A stretch of DNA of 64,000 bases from Niastella sp. (GTDB lineage: Bacteria; Bacteroidota; Bacteroidia; Chitinophagales; Chitinophagaceae): the NCBI GenBank assembly GCA_017744515.1, contig JAGIBF010000017.1:1-64000 (forward strand), written 5' to 3'. The position numbers and the translations under genes are program-made. Shown here piece after piece: positions 8,451-18,758 of the stretch; the first letter of the stretch is position 1, and each line of letters starts with the position of its first letter. The notes under the pieces are model-generated. The model did not search any database. It saw only the letters and a list, made by a program, of their open reading frames with translations, and was not told where the DNA came from.

Positions 8451-11400
8451 ATGAATGATGTTTTGTTACCCTTTTGTCGGGTAAAACGGCGAACCGGTCG
8501 CCACATGCTTAAAACTTTTCTTTTTACCTTATTCATTTTATTGTGCATGCTCATTACGCTGCCGGGGCAGGCGCAAAATACCTTACAGGTAAGTGGGCGT
8601 ATCACCGGTGAAAACGGGCAGCCGCTGGCACGCGCCTCAGTAGGCCTCCGGGGTTCTACAGGTGGCGCCACTGCCGATGACAATGGCCGCTATACGATCA
8701 CAGCTCCCCCCAATGCTGTTCTCGTCGTGTCGGCAGTTGGTTTTGCAAGCCAGGAGATCAGCATCAACAACAGGTCCGCTATCGACGTGGTGTTGGTGTC
8801 CATGAATAAGATGGAGAGTGAAGTAGTCGTCATAGGTTATGGCTCGCAACGCAAAAAAGATGTAACAGGTTCCACCGTTTCCGTTAAAGGTGAAACCCTC
8901 AGTGAGATCAAGGCGCCCAATATCCTCAATCAGTTGCAGGGAAGGGCGGCAGGTGTCGATATCGTAAACAACAGTTCACAAATAGGGTCGGGTGGACAGA
9001 TCCGGATTCGTGGCAATCGCTCCATTACCGGCAACAATGATCCCCTCATTGTAGTAGATGGCATGGCCTACGGTGGAAGTTTAAATGACATTCCTTCGGA
9101 CAATATTGCCAGCCTGGATGTTTTAAAAGACGCCTCGGCCACGGCCATCTATGGTTCCCGTGGGTCCAATGGCGTTATTATCATCACCACCAAACGCGGC
9201 ACTGGCCAAAAACCGGTTACCACCTTGAACAGCTATGCAGGTATTTCAAGCCCTATCGACAAATACAGGTTGTTCAATGGACAGGAGTATGCACAGTTTA
9301 AAGCCGATGCCGCAGTCGGCAACTCCAACAGCGCCAATACCAATCTTTACGCCCTCACCAATACGGAAAAAGCAAACCTTCAGCAAGGCCTCAGCACGGA
9401 TTGGCAGGACCTGTTGCTGACAACCGGCATGCGAACAGGACATGACCTTGGTGTCAGAGGCGGGAATGAACGTACGCAATATGCTTTCGGTGTTGGTTAT
9501 TACAGGGAAACCGGCATCATACATGACCAGTCCCTCGACCGCTATTCGTTCAATGTCAACATCGATCATAAAATATCGGACCGCATCAAAGTTGGTTTCA
9601 CCAGTTTCAACACCATGGTCCGTTCCAACCGGCTTGGCACCAACGCTTATGGATCGGCCACCAGGTTGAGCCCCTTATTCAATCCATACAATGCCGACGG
9701 CACCATCAATTTAAAGCCGGCGGCTGACCAGGGAGTAGACGCACAACAGATCAATCCCCTTACTTCCATCGGCAATAATGACCTCATCAAAGCCTTTCAA
9801 CGCAGGTACCAGTTCCAGCACAACTTTTATGCTGAATTGAAAATTTTGAAAGACCTTAAATTCAGGACCACATTTGGCTATGGCTGGTCACAAACCTTCA
9901 ACAGCAACTACACCGGCCCCAATACAGTGTTTAATTCAAATCCCACAACGGCAGGGTCCAGTCTTAACCAGTCCAACGCAGAAGGCTGGCAATATACTAT
10001 CAACAACTCCCTGGAGTACAACAAGCTCTTTGCCGGCAAACACAAAGTACAGGTGCAGGCTTTGCAAGAAGTACAAAAGAATTTCTTTCAGTCACAAAGG
10101 ATCAATGGCGTAGGCGTACCGGCAGATTTTATACAGGATTATAACCTCAACCTGGTATATACCCTCGTTGCAGAATCCAACTCTGCAGGATTTAGTGAGT
10201 CGGCCCTCATCGGTTACATGGGGCGCGCTATCTATTCTTTCGATGATAAGTATTTGCTCACGGCCACTGTCAGAACAGATGGCGCCTCCGTGCTGGCGCC
10301 AGGCAAGCAATGGGTCACTTATCCTGCCGTTTCCGCCGGCTGGAATCTCGACAGGGAGCAATTCCTCGCCAATACAACATTCATCAACAGCCTGAAGCTG
10401 CGGGCCGGATGGGGAGTGAGCTCGAATGCAGGCATCGGTCCCTTTTCCACGTTAGGTAGCCTCGGAAGCAATTTCTATAATTTTGGTGCCGGCACCGTAG
10501 TAGGGACCAACTTTGTAAATGGCTATCTCATCAACACGAGCCCCAACCCTGAATTGACCTGGGAAAAGACCCGCGGATGGAATTTGGGCGTTGATTTCTC
10601 ACTCTTCGACAACCGTTTGTCCGGCTCGGTTGAATACTACAACACAAAGACCAGCGATATCTTACTCCAACGCAACCTGCCCCGCAGTAATGGTACCAAT
10701 TCCATTCTCACCAATGTTGGGAAGACTGCATCTCATGGAATGGAGTTCTCTTTAAGCAGCGTCAACATCAAAAGCCAAAGCGGATTTACCTGGAGTACAG
10801 ACCTCAATGCATTTTTTAACCGTGAAAAGATAACGGAACTCCAGCTTGGCCTGAAGAGCGACGTCAACAATGGATGGTTTGTAGGAAGCCCCATCACCAC
10901 CATTTATGATGTAAAAAAGATTGGCATCTGGCAAACGGATGAAGCCGCACAAGCTGCTGCATACGGCGTTAAACCAGGCGATATCAAACTGGAAGACCTC
11001 AATAAAAACAATTCGATCGGTCAGGAAGACCGGCAGGTAGTAGGCAATTTCCAACCTGATTTTGTCGCCGGCATGACCAACCGTTTTGCATATAAAAACT
11101 TCGACCTCAATGTTGTGTTGTTTGGACGTTTCGGACAGACCGTCGTCGTCAATTACCTCGCAGCCGATGGCGGTGCAGCAGGCTATCCCTTTTTCCTCAA
11201 TAGCCGGGTCAATCAGCTTAAAGTAGATTACTGGACGCCCACCAATCCAACCAACGAGTTTCCCCAGCCCGACGCTGGCGTCGATGGTTTGCGCTTTACC
11301 TCCACCTTAACCTATCGCGATGGGTCCTTTATAAAGATCAGGGCCATAGACATGGGGTACAATATTCCGGCTAAGGTGTTTGGCAATACCGGTATTCAGT

Positions 11401-11615
11401 CCATAAGAGCGTATGTATCCGCCCAGAATCCATTTATTCTCTGGTCTCCGTTGGTGAGAGATGGATTGGGTATTGATCCCGAAGGCAACGGTACTGGTAA
11501 TTCCGTAGGCACTACTGCTGGTGGCGGGGCGCCTGTTCAGGCACGCGCTATCACCGTTGGCATGGGAGTACCATCTACCCGCCAGTTTATTATTGGCATA
11601 AACATGAAGTTCTAA
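8451..11615 (+). CDS. SusC/RagA-family TonB-dependent outer-membrane transporter
   Basis: Full-length SusC of 1054 residues. The signal peptide is MLKTFLFTLFILLCMLIT..., ending GQAQ. The ATG at 8505 starts it directly; the ATG at 8451 adds 18 basic residues, so either start is possible. The carboxypeptidase-like domain spans about residues 45-125 (VSGRITGENGQPLARASV). The plug follows, with EVVVIGYGSQRKKDVTGS, the LIVVDGM block and ASATAIYGSRGSNGVIIITTK. The barrel closes at FIIGINMKF. It is followed 17 bases later by its SusD. The pair lies upstream of the hybrid two-component regulator and the GH43/CE6 genes, so a hemicellulose substrate is plausible but not shown. Confidence 0.95.
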   Translation: MNDVLLPFCRVKRRTGRHMLKTFLFTLFILLCMLITLPGQAQNTLQVSGRITGENGQPLARASVGLRGSTGGATADDNGRYTITAPPNAVLVVSAVGFASQEISINNRSAIDVVLVSMNKMESEVVVIGYGSQRKKDVTGSTVSVKGETLSEIKAPNILNQLQGRAAGVDIVNNSSQIGSGGQIRIRGNRSITGNNDPLIVVDGMAYGGSLNDIPSDNIASLDVLKDASATAIYGSRGSNGVIIITTKRGTGQKPVTTLNSYAGISSPIDKYRLFNGQEYAQFKADAAVGNSNSANTNLYALTNTEKANLQQGLSTDWQDLLLTTGMRTGHDLGVRGGNERTQYAFGVGYYRETGIIHDQSLDRYSFNVNIDHKISDRIKVGFTSFNTMVRSNRLGTNAYGSATRLSPLFNPYNADGTINLKPAADQGVDAQQINPLTSIGNNDLIKAFQRRYQFQHNFYAELKILKDLKFRTTFGYGWSQTFNSNYTGPNTVFNSNPTTAGSSLNQSNAEGWQYTINNSLEYNKLFAGKHKVQVQALQEVQKNFFQSQRINGVGVPADFIQDYNLNLVYTLVAESNSAGFSESALIGYMGRAIYSFDDKYLLTATVRTDGASVLAPGKQWVTYPAVSAGWNLDREQFLANTTFINSLKLRAGWGVSSNAGIGPFSTLGSLGSNFYNFGAGTVVGTNFVNGYLINTSPNPELTWEKTRGWNLGVDFSLFDNRLSGSVEYYNTKTSDILLQRNLPRSNGTNSILTNVGKTASHGMEFSLSSVNIKSQSGFTWSTDLNAFFNREKITELQLGLKSDVNNGWFVGSPITTIYDVKKIGIWQTDEAAQAAAYGVKPGDIKLEDLNKNNSIGQEDRQVVGNFQPDFVAGMTNRFAYKNFDLNVVLFGRFGQTVVVNYLAADGGAAGYPFFLNSRVNQLKVDYWTPTNPTNEFPQPDAGVDGLRFTSTLTYRDGSFIKIRAIDMGYNIPAKVFGNTGIQSIRAYVSAQNPFILWSPLVRDGLGIDPEGNGTGNSVGTTAGGGAPVQARAITVGMGVPSTRQFIIGINMKF

Positions 11616-11632
11616 TTATTAAATGATTTGTT

Positions 11633-13432
11633 ATGAAGCAGCATAAATTAAGGTTGAGTTTACTATTGGGGGCGGTACTGATGATCTCAGCTTGCACGAA
11701 ATTGTTGAATGAACAACCAAGACTGGGTTTCGCCCCTACATTTTTTACGACATCAGATGGAATTCAGGGAGGCATCGCTGGAATTTATTCCAGCTTCAGA
11801 AGCCAGTGGGGCACCCAGATCTTCACGCAATTATACAATTCAGGTACAGATGAAAGCATCAGGGGCGCTGCAGCCGATGTACAACATTGGTTTACCTATA
11901 ATCAGGCATTGATCAAAAGCAGCTCCGGTGACTATGAAGGATTTTGGAACACCTTGTTCATTGATATCAATACCGCAAACGGCGTACTTCAATATGGGGC
12001 CTCCGTTGATATACCGGCCGCCACGAAAACCCAGCTGTTGGCACAGGCTAAATTCCTGCGTGGCTTTTGTTATTTTTATTTGGTTACCACCTTTGGACAG
12101 GTTCCCCTGCACACCACCTTTAATACTTCACCCTCCGCAGCGGATGCACCCGCGCCTTTGGCAGACCTGTACAACCAGGTCATCAAAGACTTCACGGAGT
12201 CGGCCGCCGATCTGCCAAATTTGCCGGCATCGGGAACAGGTAAGCCCGCTACGAAGTCGACCGCCCTGTACCTCCTTGCAAAAACTTATTTGTGGAGAGG
12301 TTGGTCTACAGTAGCGCAGCCTTCCGATTTCCAGCAGGCATATACCATTGCAAAAGGGATCATTGACAATAAAGCCACCTATGGGCTCGACCTGTTACCC
12401 TTTTTCAACAATGTTTTCAGAGAGGGAAATGAATACAGCTCAGAGGTCCTTATGGTAGTAGACCATACGAAGGATTTGAAATTTGGACAGAACAACCAGC
12501 CCGGAACCGGCGGTGGCGGAGCAGGAGCGAATCAGTCTAACTTTTTTTGGCGTGCAGGCTACGACCTGATCAAATCCGACTATCCGGGTACCAGTGGAGT
12601 AAACGTAGTAGGAAGAGACATACAAAACGGCCGGCCCTATCGCCGTATCAGGCCGAATATGAAATACGTGTTGGAAACAGCTTTTGCCAATCGTGCTACC
12701 GATCAGCGCTATGATGGTACATTTCAAACCATTTGGTTATCCAATGGCGGGCCCTATCCGGCGGGAGCCACTACTACTACACCCGGCTCCAATGGTGCAA
12801 CCGTCAACGGAAAGGTACTCATCAACAAAGTAGACACAGCCATATGGCTACGCGACAGGGTAGTGTCACCGGCAGAAAGAGCTGCCTTCAAAGGCATTAC
12901 ATTTGAGCCGGATTACCTGCCCGGAGCCACCATTAAGTTTACTGATCAAATGTTTCCAACGGTAAGGAAATTTGACGATTCCACGAGAGGCGATCAAAAT
13001 GATTACTCCGACAGGCCATATATCCTGTTCCGATTTTCTGATGTGTACCTCATTGCAGCAGAAGCTGCATTGAAAGGGGGAGCCAGCCTGCAGGAGGCGG
13101 CCAATTTGATCAATGTACTGAGGACCCGTGCGGCATTAAAGCCAAACCAAACACCTGCAGAATATACAGCTGCGGTAGCCGCCCAGCAGATCACGGCCGC
13201 TCAGGTAACGATAGATTTCTTGCTCGAAGAAAGAAGCCGGGAGTTGTTTGCCGAAGATTGTCGCTGGTGGGACCTGTCCAGAACAAAGAAACTGGTTGAT
13301 CGGGTAAAACTCCATAATCCTGAAGCAGGAGCAGGCGTGCAGCTGTACAACATGCTACGGCCAATTCCCCAGAGTCAGATCGACTTGGTAACAGAAGGAC
13401 CGAAGTATCCACAGAACCCGGGATATGAATAA
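11633..13432 (+). CDS. SusD/RagB-family nutrient-binding lipoprotein
   Basis: Lipoprotein of 599 residues with lipobox ISAC (Cys near residue 21), the TPR-like SusD core (AKFLRGFCYFYLV helix), and the C-terminal EERSRELFAEDCRWWDL block. It ends PKYPQNPGYE, the family's standard close. It is the partner of the SusC at 8451-11615 (17-base gap), and a terminator follows at once, so the pair appears to be a two-gene operon. Confidence 0.95.
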   Translation: MKQHKLRLSLLLGAVLMISACTKLLNEQPRLGFAPTFFTTSDGIQGGIAGIYSSFRSQWGTQIFTQLYNSGTDESIRGAAADVQHWFTYNQALIKSSSGDYEGFWNTLFIDINTANGVLQYGASVDIPAATKTQLLAQAKFLRGFCYFYLVTTFGQVPLHTTFNTSPSAADAPAPLADLYNQVIKDFTESAADLPNLPASGTGKPATKSTALYLLAKTYLWRGWSTVAQPSDFQQAYTIAKGIIDNKATYGLDLLPFFNNVFREGNEYSSEVLMVVDHTKDLKFGQNNQPGTGGGGAGANQSNFFWRAGYDLIKSDYPGTSGVNVVGRDIQNGRPYRRIRPNMKYVLETAFANRATDQRYDGTFQTIWLSNGGPYPAGATTTTPGSNGATVNGKVLINKVDTAIWLRDRVVSPAERAAFKGITFEPDYLPGATIKFTDQMFPTVRKFDDSTRGDQNDYSDRPYILFRFSDVYLIAAEAALKGGASLQEAANLINVLRTRAALKPNQTPAEYTAAVAAQQITAAQVTIDFLLEERSRELFAEDCRWWDLSRTKKLVDRVKLHNPEAGAGVQLYNMLRPIPQSQIDLVTEGPKYPQNPGYE

Positions 13433-13447
13433 CATAATGAACGGAAC

Positions 13448-13486
13448 GCAGGGCGGGTACAAATACTATCCGCCCTGCTTTTATTC
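13448..13486 (+). terminator. Rho-independent terminator after the second SusC/SusD pair
   Basis: A perfect 9-bp stem (GCAGGGCGG at 13448-13456, CCGCCCTGC at 13470-13478) with a 13-base loop is followed by TTTTATTCT, 15 bases after the susD stop. Confidence 0.9.
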
Positions 13487-13544
13487 TAAGATTTTGTAAA
13501 CCATAAAGTTGGATAAATCACAAGTGCCTGGGCTGTTCCGGGCT

Positions 13545-13626
13545 TTTGACATTTGTGCTAACCTTTTTTACAAACTGCGCACAGTCTGGTTAGGTTTCAC
13601 GGGTAGATTTGTTTGGTGTAATTTTG
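13545..13626 (+). promoter_or_regulatory. Promoter of the AraC-type gene: shared 17-bp box plus -7 element
   Basis: TTTGACATTTGTGCTAA at 13545-13561 recurs exactly at 18679-18695 upstream of the GH43 locus. A perfect Bacteroidota -7 element TAATTTTG lies at 13619-13626. This puts transcription start near 13633, so the CDS must start downstream of it. That supports the ATG at 13680. Confidence 0.65.
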
Positions 13627-13679
13627 ACAATTATTACGGATTCACAACTCCATTCAGAGCACCGATAAAGCTACTTGCC

Positions 13680-14450
13680 ATGCATCAGAATGTTTTAATA
13701 ATCGCCCGTTCAAAAGAGGCACATCGCTCGATATTCAACAAACTAAGTACGGACTTCCACGTTTTTGCCGCGAAAGATTCGCCTCACGCGTTGAAGACCA
13801 TTCAAAAACACCTGATCGACCTCATCATCTTTGTGGCAGCAGAAAAGCCCGAAACGGAGATCCGGTTATGCCGCGAGCTGAAATCGAACCAGCTTTGCGA
13901 TCATATTCCCGTCATCCTCATCACGCCCGAAGACAACCTCCAGGTACGGATTAAAAGTTTGGAAGCTGGAGCCGATGTCCACATGAGCTGCCCCTTATTC
14001 CGCGAATACCTCGACGTCCAGATACGCAGCCTGATAGCCAACAGGCTCAAAATACGCAGGCATTTTAAACAGGTGCCCGAAATGGCGGAACGGGCATCAA
14101 ACCTCCAGGAAAAAGAACAGATCAGGAAGAGATTGACTGACTGCCTTTTTGACGAAACAACACAAAAGGACCTGACAGTCGATCAGTTGGCCAGGCTGAT
14201 GCATATGAGCAGGCCTACCCTTTACCGCAAAATGAAGTATGTTACCAATCTCACACCCAACGAGCTGATCAATGAGGCAAGGCTCAGAAAAGCCGCAGAA
14301 CTGTTGGCTTCGGGGCAATACAGAGCCTCCGAAGTAGCCCACATGGTAGGCTATTGCTCACACAGCAGCTTTGGCAAATCCTTTTTGAAACAATTTGGCG
14401 TAACACCGGCTACTTATCAGCGCATGAAGAAAATTATGAACGCTGCATAA
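13680..14450 (+). CDS. AraC-type transcription factor with degenerate receiver domain
   Basis: 256 residues from the ATG at 13680. The frame is open to a TTG at 13509, but the promoter lies inside that stretch. Residues 1-120 have the receiver fold pattern (VLIIARSKEAHRSIF..., DLIIFVAAEKPETEIRLCREL..., PVILITPED, LEAGADVHMSCPL). None of the phosphorylation residues remain: the acidic pair is AR, the acceptor Asp is Val52, and the TKPF lysine motif reads SCPL. Residues 150-256 are a normal AraC/HTH_18 DNA-binding domain (SRPTLYRKMKYVTNLTPNELI, then VAHMVGYCSHSSFGKSF). It looks like the C-terminal end of a hybrid two-component regulator turned into a stand-alone factor. Its neighbours suggest control of the adjoining SusC/SusD or GH43 genes; its signal is unknown. 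Confidence 0.85.
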   Translation: MHQNVLIIARSKEAHRSIFNKLSTDFHVFAAKDSPHALKTIQKHLIDLIIFVAAEKPETEIRLCRELKSNQLCDHIPVILITPEDNLQVRIKSLEAGADVHMSCPLFREYLDVQIRSLIANRLKIRRHFKQVPEMAERASNLQEKEQIRKRLTDCLFDETTQKDLTVDQLARLMHMSRPTLYRKMKYVTNLTPNELINEARLRKAAELLASGQYRASEVAHMVGYCSHSSFGKSFLKQFGVTPATYQRMKKIMNAA

Positions 14451-14574
14451 GAAACCCTCGATTACCGGGTCACTTAATAGTTGAAATTGTTGTAGTTTAG
14501 TTGTACCAGGTACCGGCATTAACTGTTAGGTGCCGTCCCTCCAGACAGGAGGAAAGTGATGAAAAGATACTGTA

Positions 14575-17500
14575 ATGATTGCAAGCCGTTTGATAGCCCT
14601 CCTGTTCCTGCTCACCGGAAGTATTGTTGCACACCCACAACGCAACGACTTACACTTTATTAACATCAGTAGCAAAGACGGCCTGTCCGCTAATACGGTC
14701 AACGTGGTTCTGAAAGACCGATTCGGTTACATGTGGTTTGGGACTGATGATGGCCTCAGCAAATTCGATGGCACGCGCTTTACCGTATACAACCACAATG
14801 CAGCAGATTCGGCTACCATCCGTTCCAATACGATCATGGCCCTCCATGAAGACCATGCCGGCAACCTGTGGGTGGGCACCAGCAAAGGCCTTTCCCTCTA
14901 CGATAGAGAACACGATGTCTTTCGCTACATCAACGCTACCCTCGGCAACTCGGCACGTGCCATCTGGGCAGACCATGCAGGCAACCTGTGGATAGGTAGC
15001 TACTCGGGCCTGTTCAGGTATCGCCCCGCAAATAGTTCCACTACCTATTATTCCACCGGAGATGGAGGCAAAAGCCACCTTGCATCCAACACCATACTCT
15101 GTATACTGGAAGATAGCCAAAAACGCTTGTGGTTTGGCAGCAATGCAGGCTTGCACCTCTACCAGCCCGCTACAGATGATTTCCTCCTGTTTGATGGCAA
15201 ACGTTCAGATTCATTGATCAGCGACCCTACCATCAAGGCCATCTGTGAAGACCGGGAAGGCAACATATGGCTGGGGACCATCGATGGAGGGTTAAACAAA
15301 CTGCCCCGCGGCGGAAGTGGATTCCAGGTCTACAGAAGCATCGCCAATCAGGACAATACCCTTAGCAGCAACCGCATATATTCCATAGCAGAAGAAGAGG
15401 ATGGACATTTATGGGTGGGAACCGAGAAAGGCTTGAATATACTCGATCCGAAAACAGGCAGTATACAGCACGTCACAGAAAACGCACGGGATAAATACAG
15501 CCTCAAAGGCAATTCTGTCAGGAGCATCTATATAGACAAAAGAGGAATTTACTGGCTGGGCATTCACCAAAGCGGCATCAGCAAATACGATAAAAACCTC
15601 GCAGCTTTCCATTTGGTCCAAAGCAATCCATTTGATCCCGCAGGCTTGAGCGCCCCCAAAGTAACTTCATTTGCAATGGCCGCTATGGGAGATCTGTATG
15701 TAGGGACCGACGGCGGTGGCCTGAACCTGTACCACCGTAAGACCGGCCTTTTAGATCGGCTGGCCATCGGACGCCAACCACTCACCGTTCTGGCATTGGA
15801 GCGCGTAGATAACGAATTATGGATAGGCACCTTCATGCAGGGCATCTATGTTTTGAATACAATAACCGGCGCAGTAAAACATTATTCCAAAGAAGATCGC
15901 GCTTGCGGACTCACGAACAATGAGATATTCAGCCTCAGGAAAGACCGGCATGGAAATATTTGGGTCGGCACCAACGGCAAAGGCGTTCAGGTTTTCGTGC
16001 CGTCGAAAAAAGTTTTTATCGACCTTGAAGACTTCACCGGCCCCACACAGGGTGAAAAAGTCCCTACAAGTGGATACATTCGCGCCATCGAAGAAGACCA
16101 GGACGGCGCCATCTGGATGGCTGCACCAGGCAGAGGCATTGATATGTACAACCCTGCTACCAGGACCTTTCGCATGTACGGGCGACAACACACAGGAGTG
16201 CCCATAGAAGAAACATTAACTTTACTCGTCGCACAAGACAACGTCTTATGGGCAGGCACAGCCGGAAGAGGACTGTGCAGGCTCGACTTCAGGAAAAAAG
16301 ACTTCAAGGTCTTTTCAGCTGCACAGGGCCTGGCCAATGAGGTAATTCAAAAAATACTCCAGGATAGTAACGGCCAGCTATGGCTCAGCACCAACAAAGG
16401 CATCAGCTCCTTTAATGAATCTGGATCCGTATTCATGAATTATACCTGCGAAAACGGGTTGCAGCGCAGTGCTTTCGCCTTTGGTGCAGGTTTACGTACC
16501 CCCGATGGAGAACTGTTCTTTGGAGGCCTGGAAGGCTTCAATCATTTTTCTCCCGGCCATCTGCAGCACAATAATAACATTCCCACTGTTGTGTTCACGG
16601 CATTGACCGTCGATAATATGGAGGTCACGCCAGGCAAACAATCTCCCATAGACAGGCATATCGCCACTGCACGGCAGGTCAACCTCGATTATAAACAAAA
16701 TTTTGCCATCAGCTTTGCTGCACTTGATTTCACCAATCCCCAGGAATGCCAGTATATGTATTGGCTCGAAGGATTCGATAAAACCTGGAATAAAGTAGGG
16801 CCAGCCAGAAACGCTGTATTCACCAACCTCGATCCGGGCAACTATACCTTGCATGTAAAAGCATACAATCCCAATAGCGGATGGACAACGAATGATGCTA
16901 CCATGTCCATCTACATCCAGCCACCATTTTGGCGAACCACCTACGCATACATTACCTATGTACTGCTGGCTGCATTTGCCATATGGGGCATACGCTACAG
17001 AGGCATCAGGCGTCTTCAAAGAAAATTCGCCGCCGAGCAGGAACGGCAGCAGATCAGGCAATTGATAGAAGAAGAAAGAAAAGAAGCAGAACGCCAGCGT
17101 GCTTTTGATGAGGTCAAGATCAAATTCCTCACCAACCTCAGCCACGAATTTCGAACACCCATATCACTCATTGCAGGACCCGTACAAACCCTGGCTGAAG
17201 GCGAAGAAGACCATGAGAAAAAACAGCAGCTGTCCATGGTAAAGCGCAACACCCGCAGGCTCCTCAACCTGGTAAACCAGTTGCTCGACTTCCGCAAACT
17301 GGAACAGCAGGAGCTCAGATTGAATGCCACAACAGGCGATTTGATTATATTCATTCGCGAGGTCGTCGAATCGTTCAAAGACCTGGCCGACCGTAGACAT
17401 ATACAATTACTGTTCAATAGTACCCTTGAAAACTATTACACGGAATTTGACAAGGATAAGTTCGAAAGAATACTCTTCAACCTGTTGAGCAATGCCTTCA

Positions 17501-18660
17501 AATTTACCGGACGCGATGGACAGGTCTCCCTCGACGTAAGCAGGGAGGACGGTTCAGGAGAAGTGATCATCAGGATCACCGACAACGGCATCGGTATGTC
17601 CGGAGAAGAGCAGGCCAGGATATTCGACCGTTTCTTCCAGGGAGAAACACGCCCGGACGTTATGAACCAGGGAAGCGGAATAGGACTATCCATCACAAAA
17701 GAGTTCGTAAAACTGCATGGCGGCGACATAGAAGTAAATAGCCGTTTCGGCAGCGGTAGCACCTTCACGGTTCGCCTGCCGCTCGAAGAGCTGGAACCAA
17801 CGGTAGTCCCCATGCAGGAAGACACCGCCGATATCTTGTCGATGACAACCCTCCCGGACCAAACGCAAGCCGATAAACAGGAAGGCGCATGCCTCACTGT
17901 TTTACTCATCGAGGACAACGAAGACTTTAGGACCTACCTGCGCAATCACCTCAAAAACCAATACAGGATCATTGAAGCAGTAGACGGAAAAGAAGGCTGG
18001 CAAAAAGCATTGTCGACCCATCCCCACGTAATAGTCAGCGATATCAGCATGCCACATATGGACGGCATCACCCTTAGCAAAAAACTGAAAGCCGACAAAA
18101 GGACCGCCCATATCCCAATCATATTGCTCACCGCCCTTACCGGCGATGCATACCAGCTCAATGGACTTCGCACAGGGGCGAGCGACTACCTTACCAAGCC
18201 CTTCAGCGCTGAAATACTCAAGGTCAAAATTCAAAACCTCGCCTCACTCAACGAAACCCTGAAAGAAACATATAGCAAACGCTTCCAGGTGGCAACCCTG
18301 CAACCGGCCGTTGAATCCGAAAACGAAAAACTGCTGTTGAAGATTACGCGCTTTATCGAAGAGAACATCGACGACGACGAGAAATTATCCGTCGAACAAT
18401 TGGCCAAACACCTTTACATTAGTCGCGCTACCCTCTACAATAAAGTAGTTGACCTGACGGGAGAAACACCGGTAGAATTCATTCGGTCAGTAAGGTTGAA
18501 TAAAGCCGCTGAGCTGCTTGCAAACAGCGACCTGCGCATGAGTGAGGTGGCATACACCGTTGGCTTCGTTACACCCAATTACTTTGCCCGCGCATTTAAA
18601 GCCAAGTTCAATATGTCGCCATCCGAATATGCGGCACTGAAGAAAAAACCAACAGGTTGA
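14575..18660 (+). CDS. Hybrid two-component system regulator (sensor, kinase, receiver and AraC domain in one chain)
   Basis: One-chain glycan sensor-regulator of 1361 residues. A signal peptide is followed by two-component-regulator beta-propeller repeats (about 25-680; repeated GNLWVGT/GNIWLGT blocks) and a Y_Y_Y domain. The inner-membrane helix lies near residues 786-807, followed by a coiled coil. The kinase has an H-box (SHEFRTPISL, His857), N-box (LLSNAFKFT) and glycine-rich lids. The receiver has LIEDNED and acceptor Asp1156 in VSDISMPHMDG. An AraC DNA-binding domain ends the protein. Every phosphorelay residue is present. Such proteins bind a breakdown product in the periplasm and switch on the neighbouring locus. 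The likely targets are the GH43 genes just downstream and perhaps the upstream SusC/SusD pair. Confidence 0.96.
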   Translation: MIASRLIALLFLLTGSIVAHPQRNDLHFINISSKDGLSANTVNVVLKDRFGYMWFGTDDGLSKFDGTRFTVYNHNAADSATIRSNTIMALHEDHAGNLWVGTSKGLSLYDREHDVFRYINATLGNSARAIWADHAGNLWIGSYSGLFRYRPANSSTTYYSTGDGGKSHLASNTILCILEDSQKRLWFGSNAGLHLYQPATDDFLLFDGKRSDSLISDPTIKAICEDREGNIWLGTIDGGLNKLPRGGSGFQVYRSIANQDNTLSSNRIYSIAEEEDGHLWVGTEKGLNILDPKTGSIQHVTENARDKYSLKGNSVRSIYIDKRGIYWLGIHQSGISKYDKNLAAFHLVQSNPFDPAGLSAPKVTSFAMAAMGDLYVGTDGGGLNLYHRKTGLLDRLAIGRQPLTVLALERVDNELWIGTFMQGIYVLNTITGAVKHYSKEDRACGLTNNEIFSLRKDRHGNIWVGTNGKGVQVFVPSKKVFIDLEDFTGPTQGEKVPTSGYIRAIEEDQDGAIWMAAPGRGIDMYNPATRTFRMYGRQHTGVPIEETLTLLVAQDNVLWAGTAGRGLCRLDFRKKDFKVFSAAQGLANEVIQKILQDSNGQLWLSTNKGISSFNESGSVFMNYTCENGLQRSAFAFGAGLRTPDGELFFGGLEGFNHFSPGHLQHNNNIPTVVFTALTVDNMEVTPGKQSPIDRHIATARQVNLDYKQNFAISFAALDFTNPQECQYMYWLEGFDKTWNKVGPARNAVFTNLDPGNYTLHVKAYNPNSGWTTNDATMSIYIQPPFWRTTYAYITYVLLAAFAIWGIRYRGIRRLQRKFAAEQERQQIRQLIEEERKEAERQRAFDEVKIKFLTNLSHEFRTPISLIAGPVQTLAEGEEDHEKKQQLSMVKRNTRRLLNLVNQLLDFRKLEQQELRLNATTGDLIIFIREVVESFKDLADRRHIQLLFNSTLENYYTEFDKDKFERILFNLLSNAFKFTGRDGQVSLDVSREDGSGEVIIRITDNGIGMSGEEQARIFDRFFQGETRPDVMNQGSGIGLSITKEFVKLHGGDIEVNSRFGSGSTFTVRLPLEELEPTVVPMQEDTADILSMTTLPDQTQADKQEGACLTVLLIEDNEDFRTYLRNHLKNQYRIIEAVDGKEGWQKALSTHPHVIVSDISMPHMDGITLSKKLKADKRTAHIPIILLTALTGDAYQLNGLRTGASDYLTKPFSAEILKVKIQNLASLNETLKETYSKRFQVATLQPAVESENEKLLLKITRFIEENIDDDEKLSVEQLAKHLYISRATLYNKVVDLTGETPVEFIRSVRLNKAAELLANSDLRMSEVAYTVGFVTPNYFARAFKAKFNMSPSEYAALKKKPTG

Positions 18661-18678
18661 AGCTGATAGTCGATCAGC

Positions 18679-18744
18679 TTTGACATTTGTGCTAATGCCT
18701 GAGTCATCGGTGAACATTACAGGCAGGAAGCGCAGGTAGCTTTG
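18679..18744 (+). promoter_or_regulatory. Promoter of the GH43 locus: shared 17-bp box plus consensus -7 element
   Basis: TTTGACATTTGTGCTAA (18679-18695) is identical to the box upstream of the AraC-type gene at 13545. A perfect -7 element TAGCTTTG lies at 18737-18744, giving a start of transcription near 18751, just before the ATG at 18759. The box is a candidate binding site for the hybrid regulator or the AraC-type protein. Confidence 0.65.
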
Positions 18745-18758
18745 GCATAAATTGTTCG

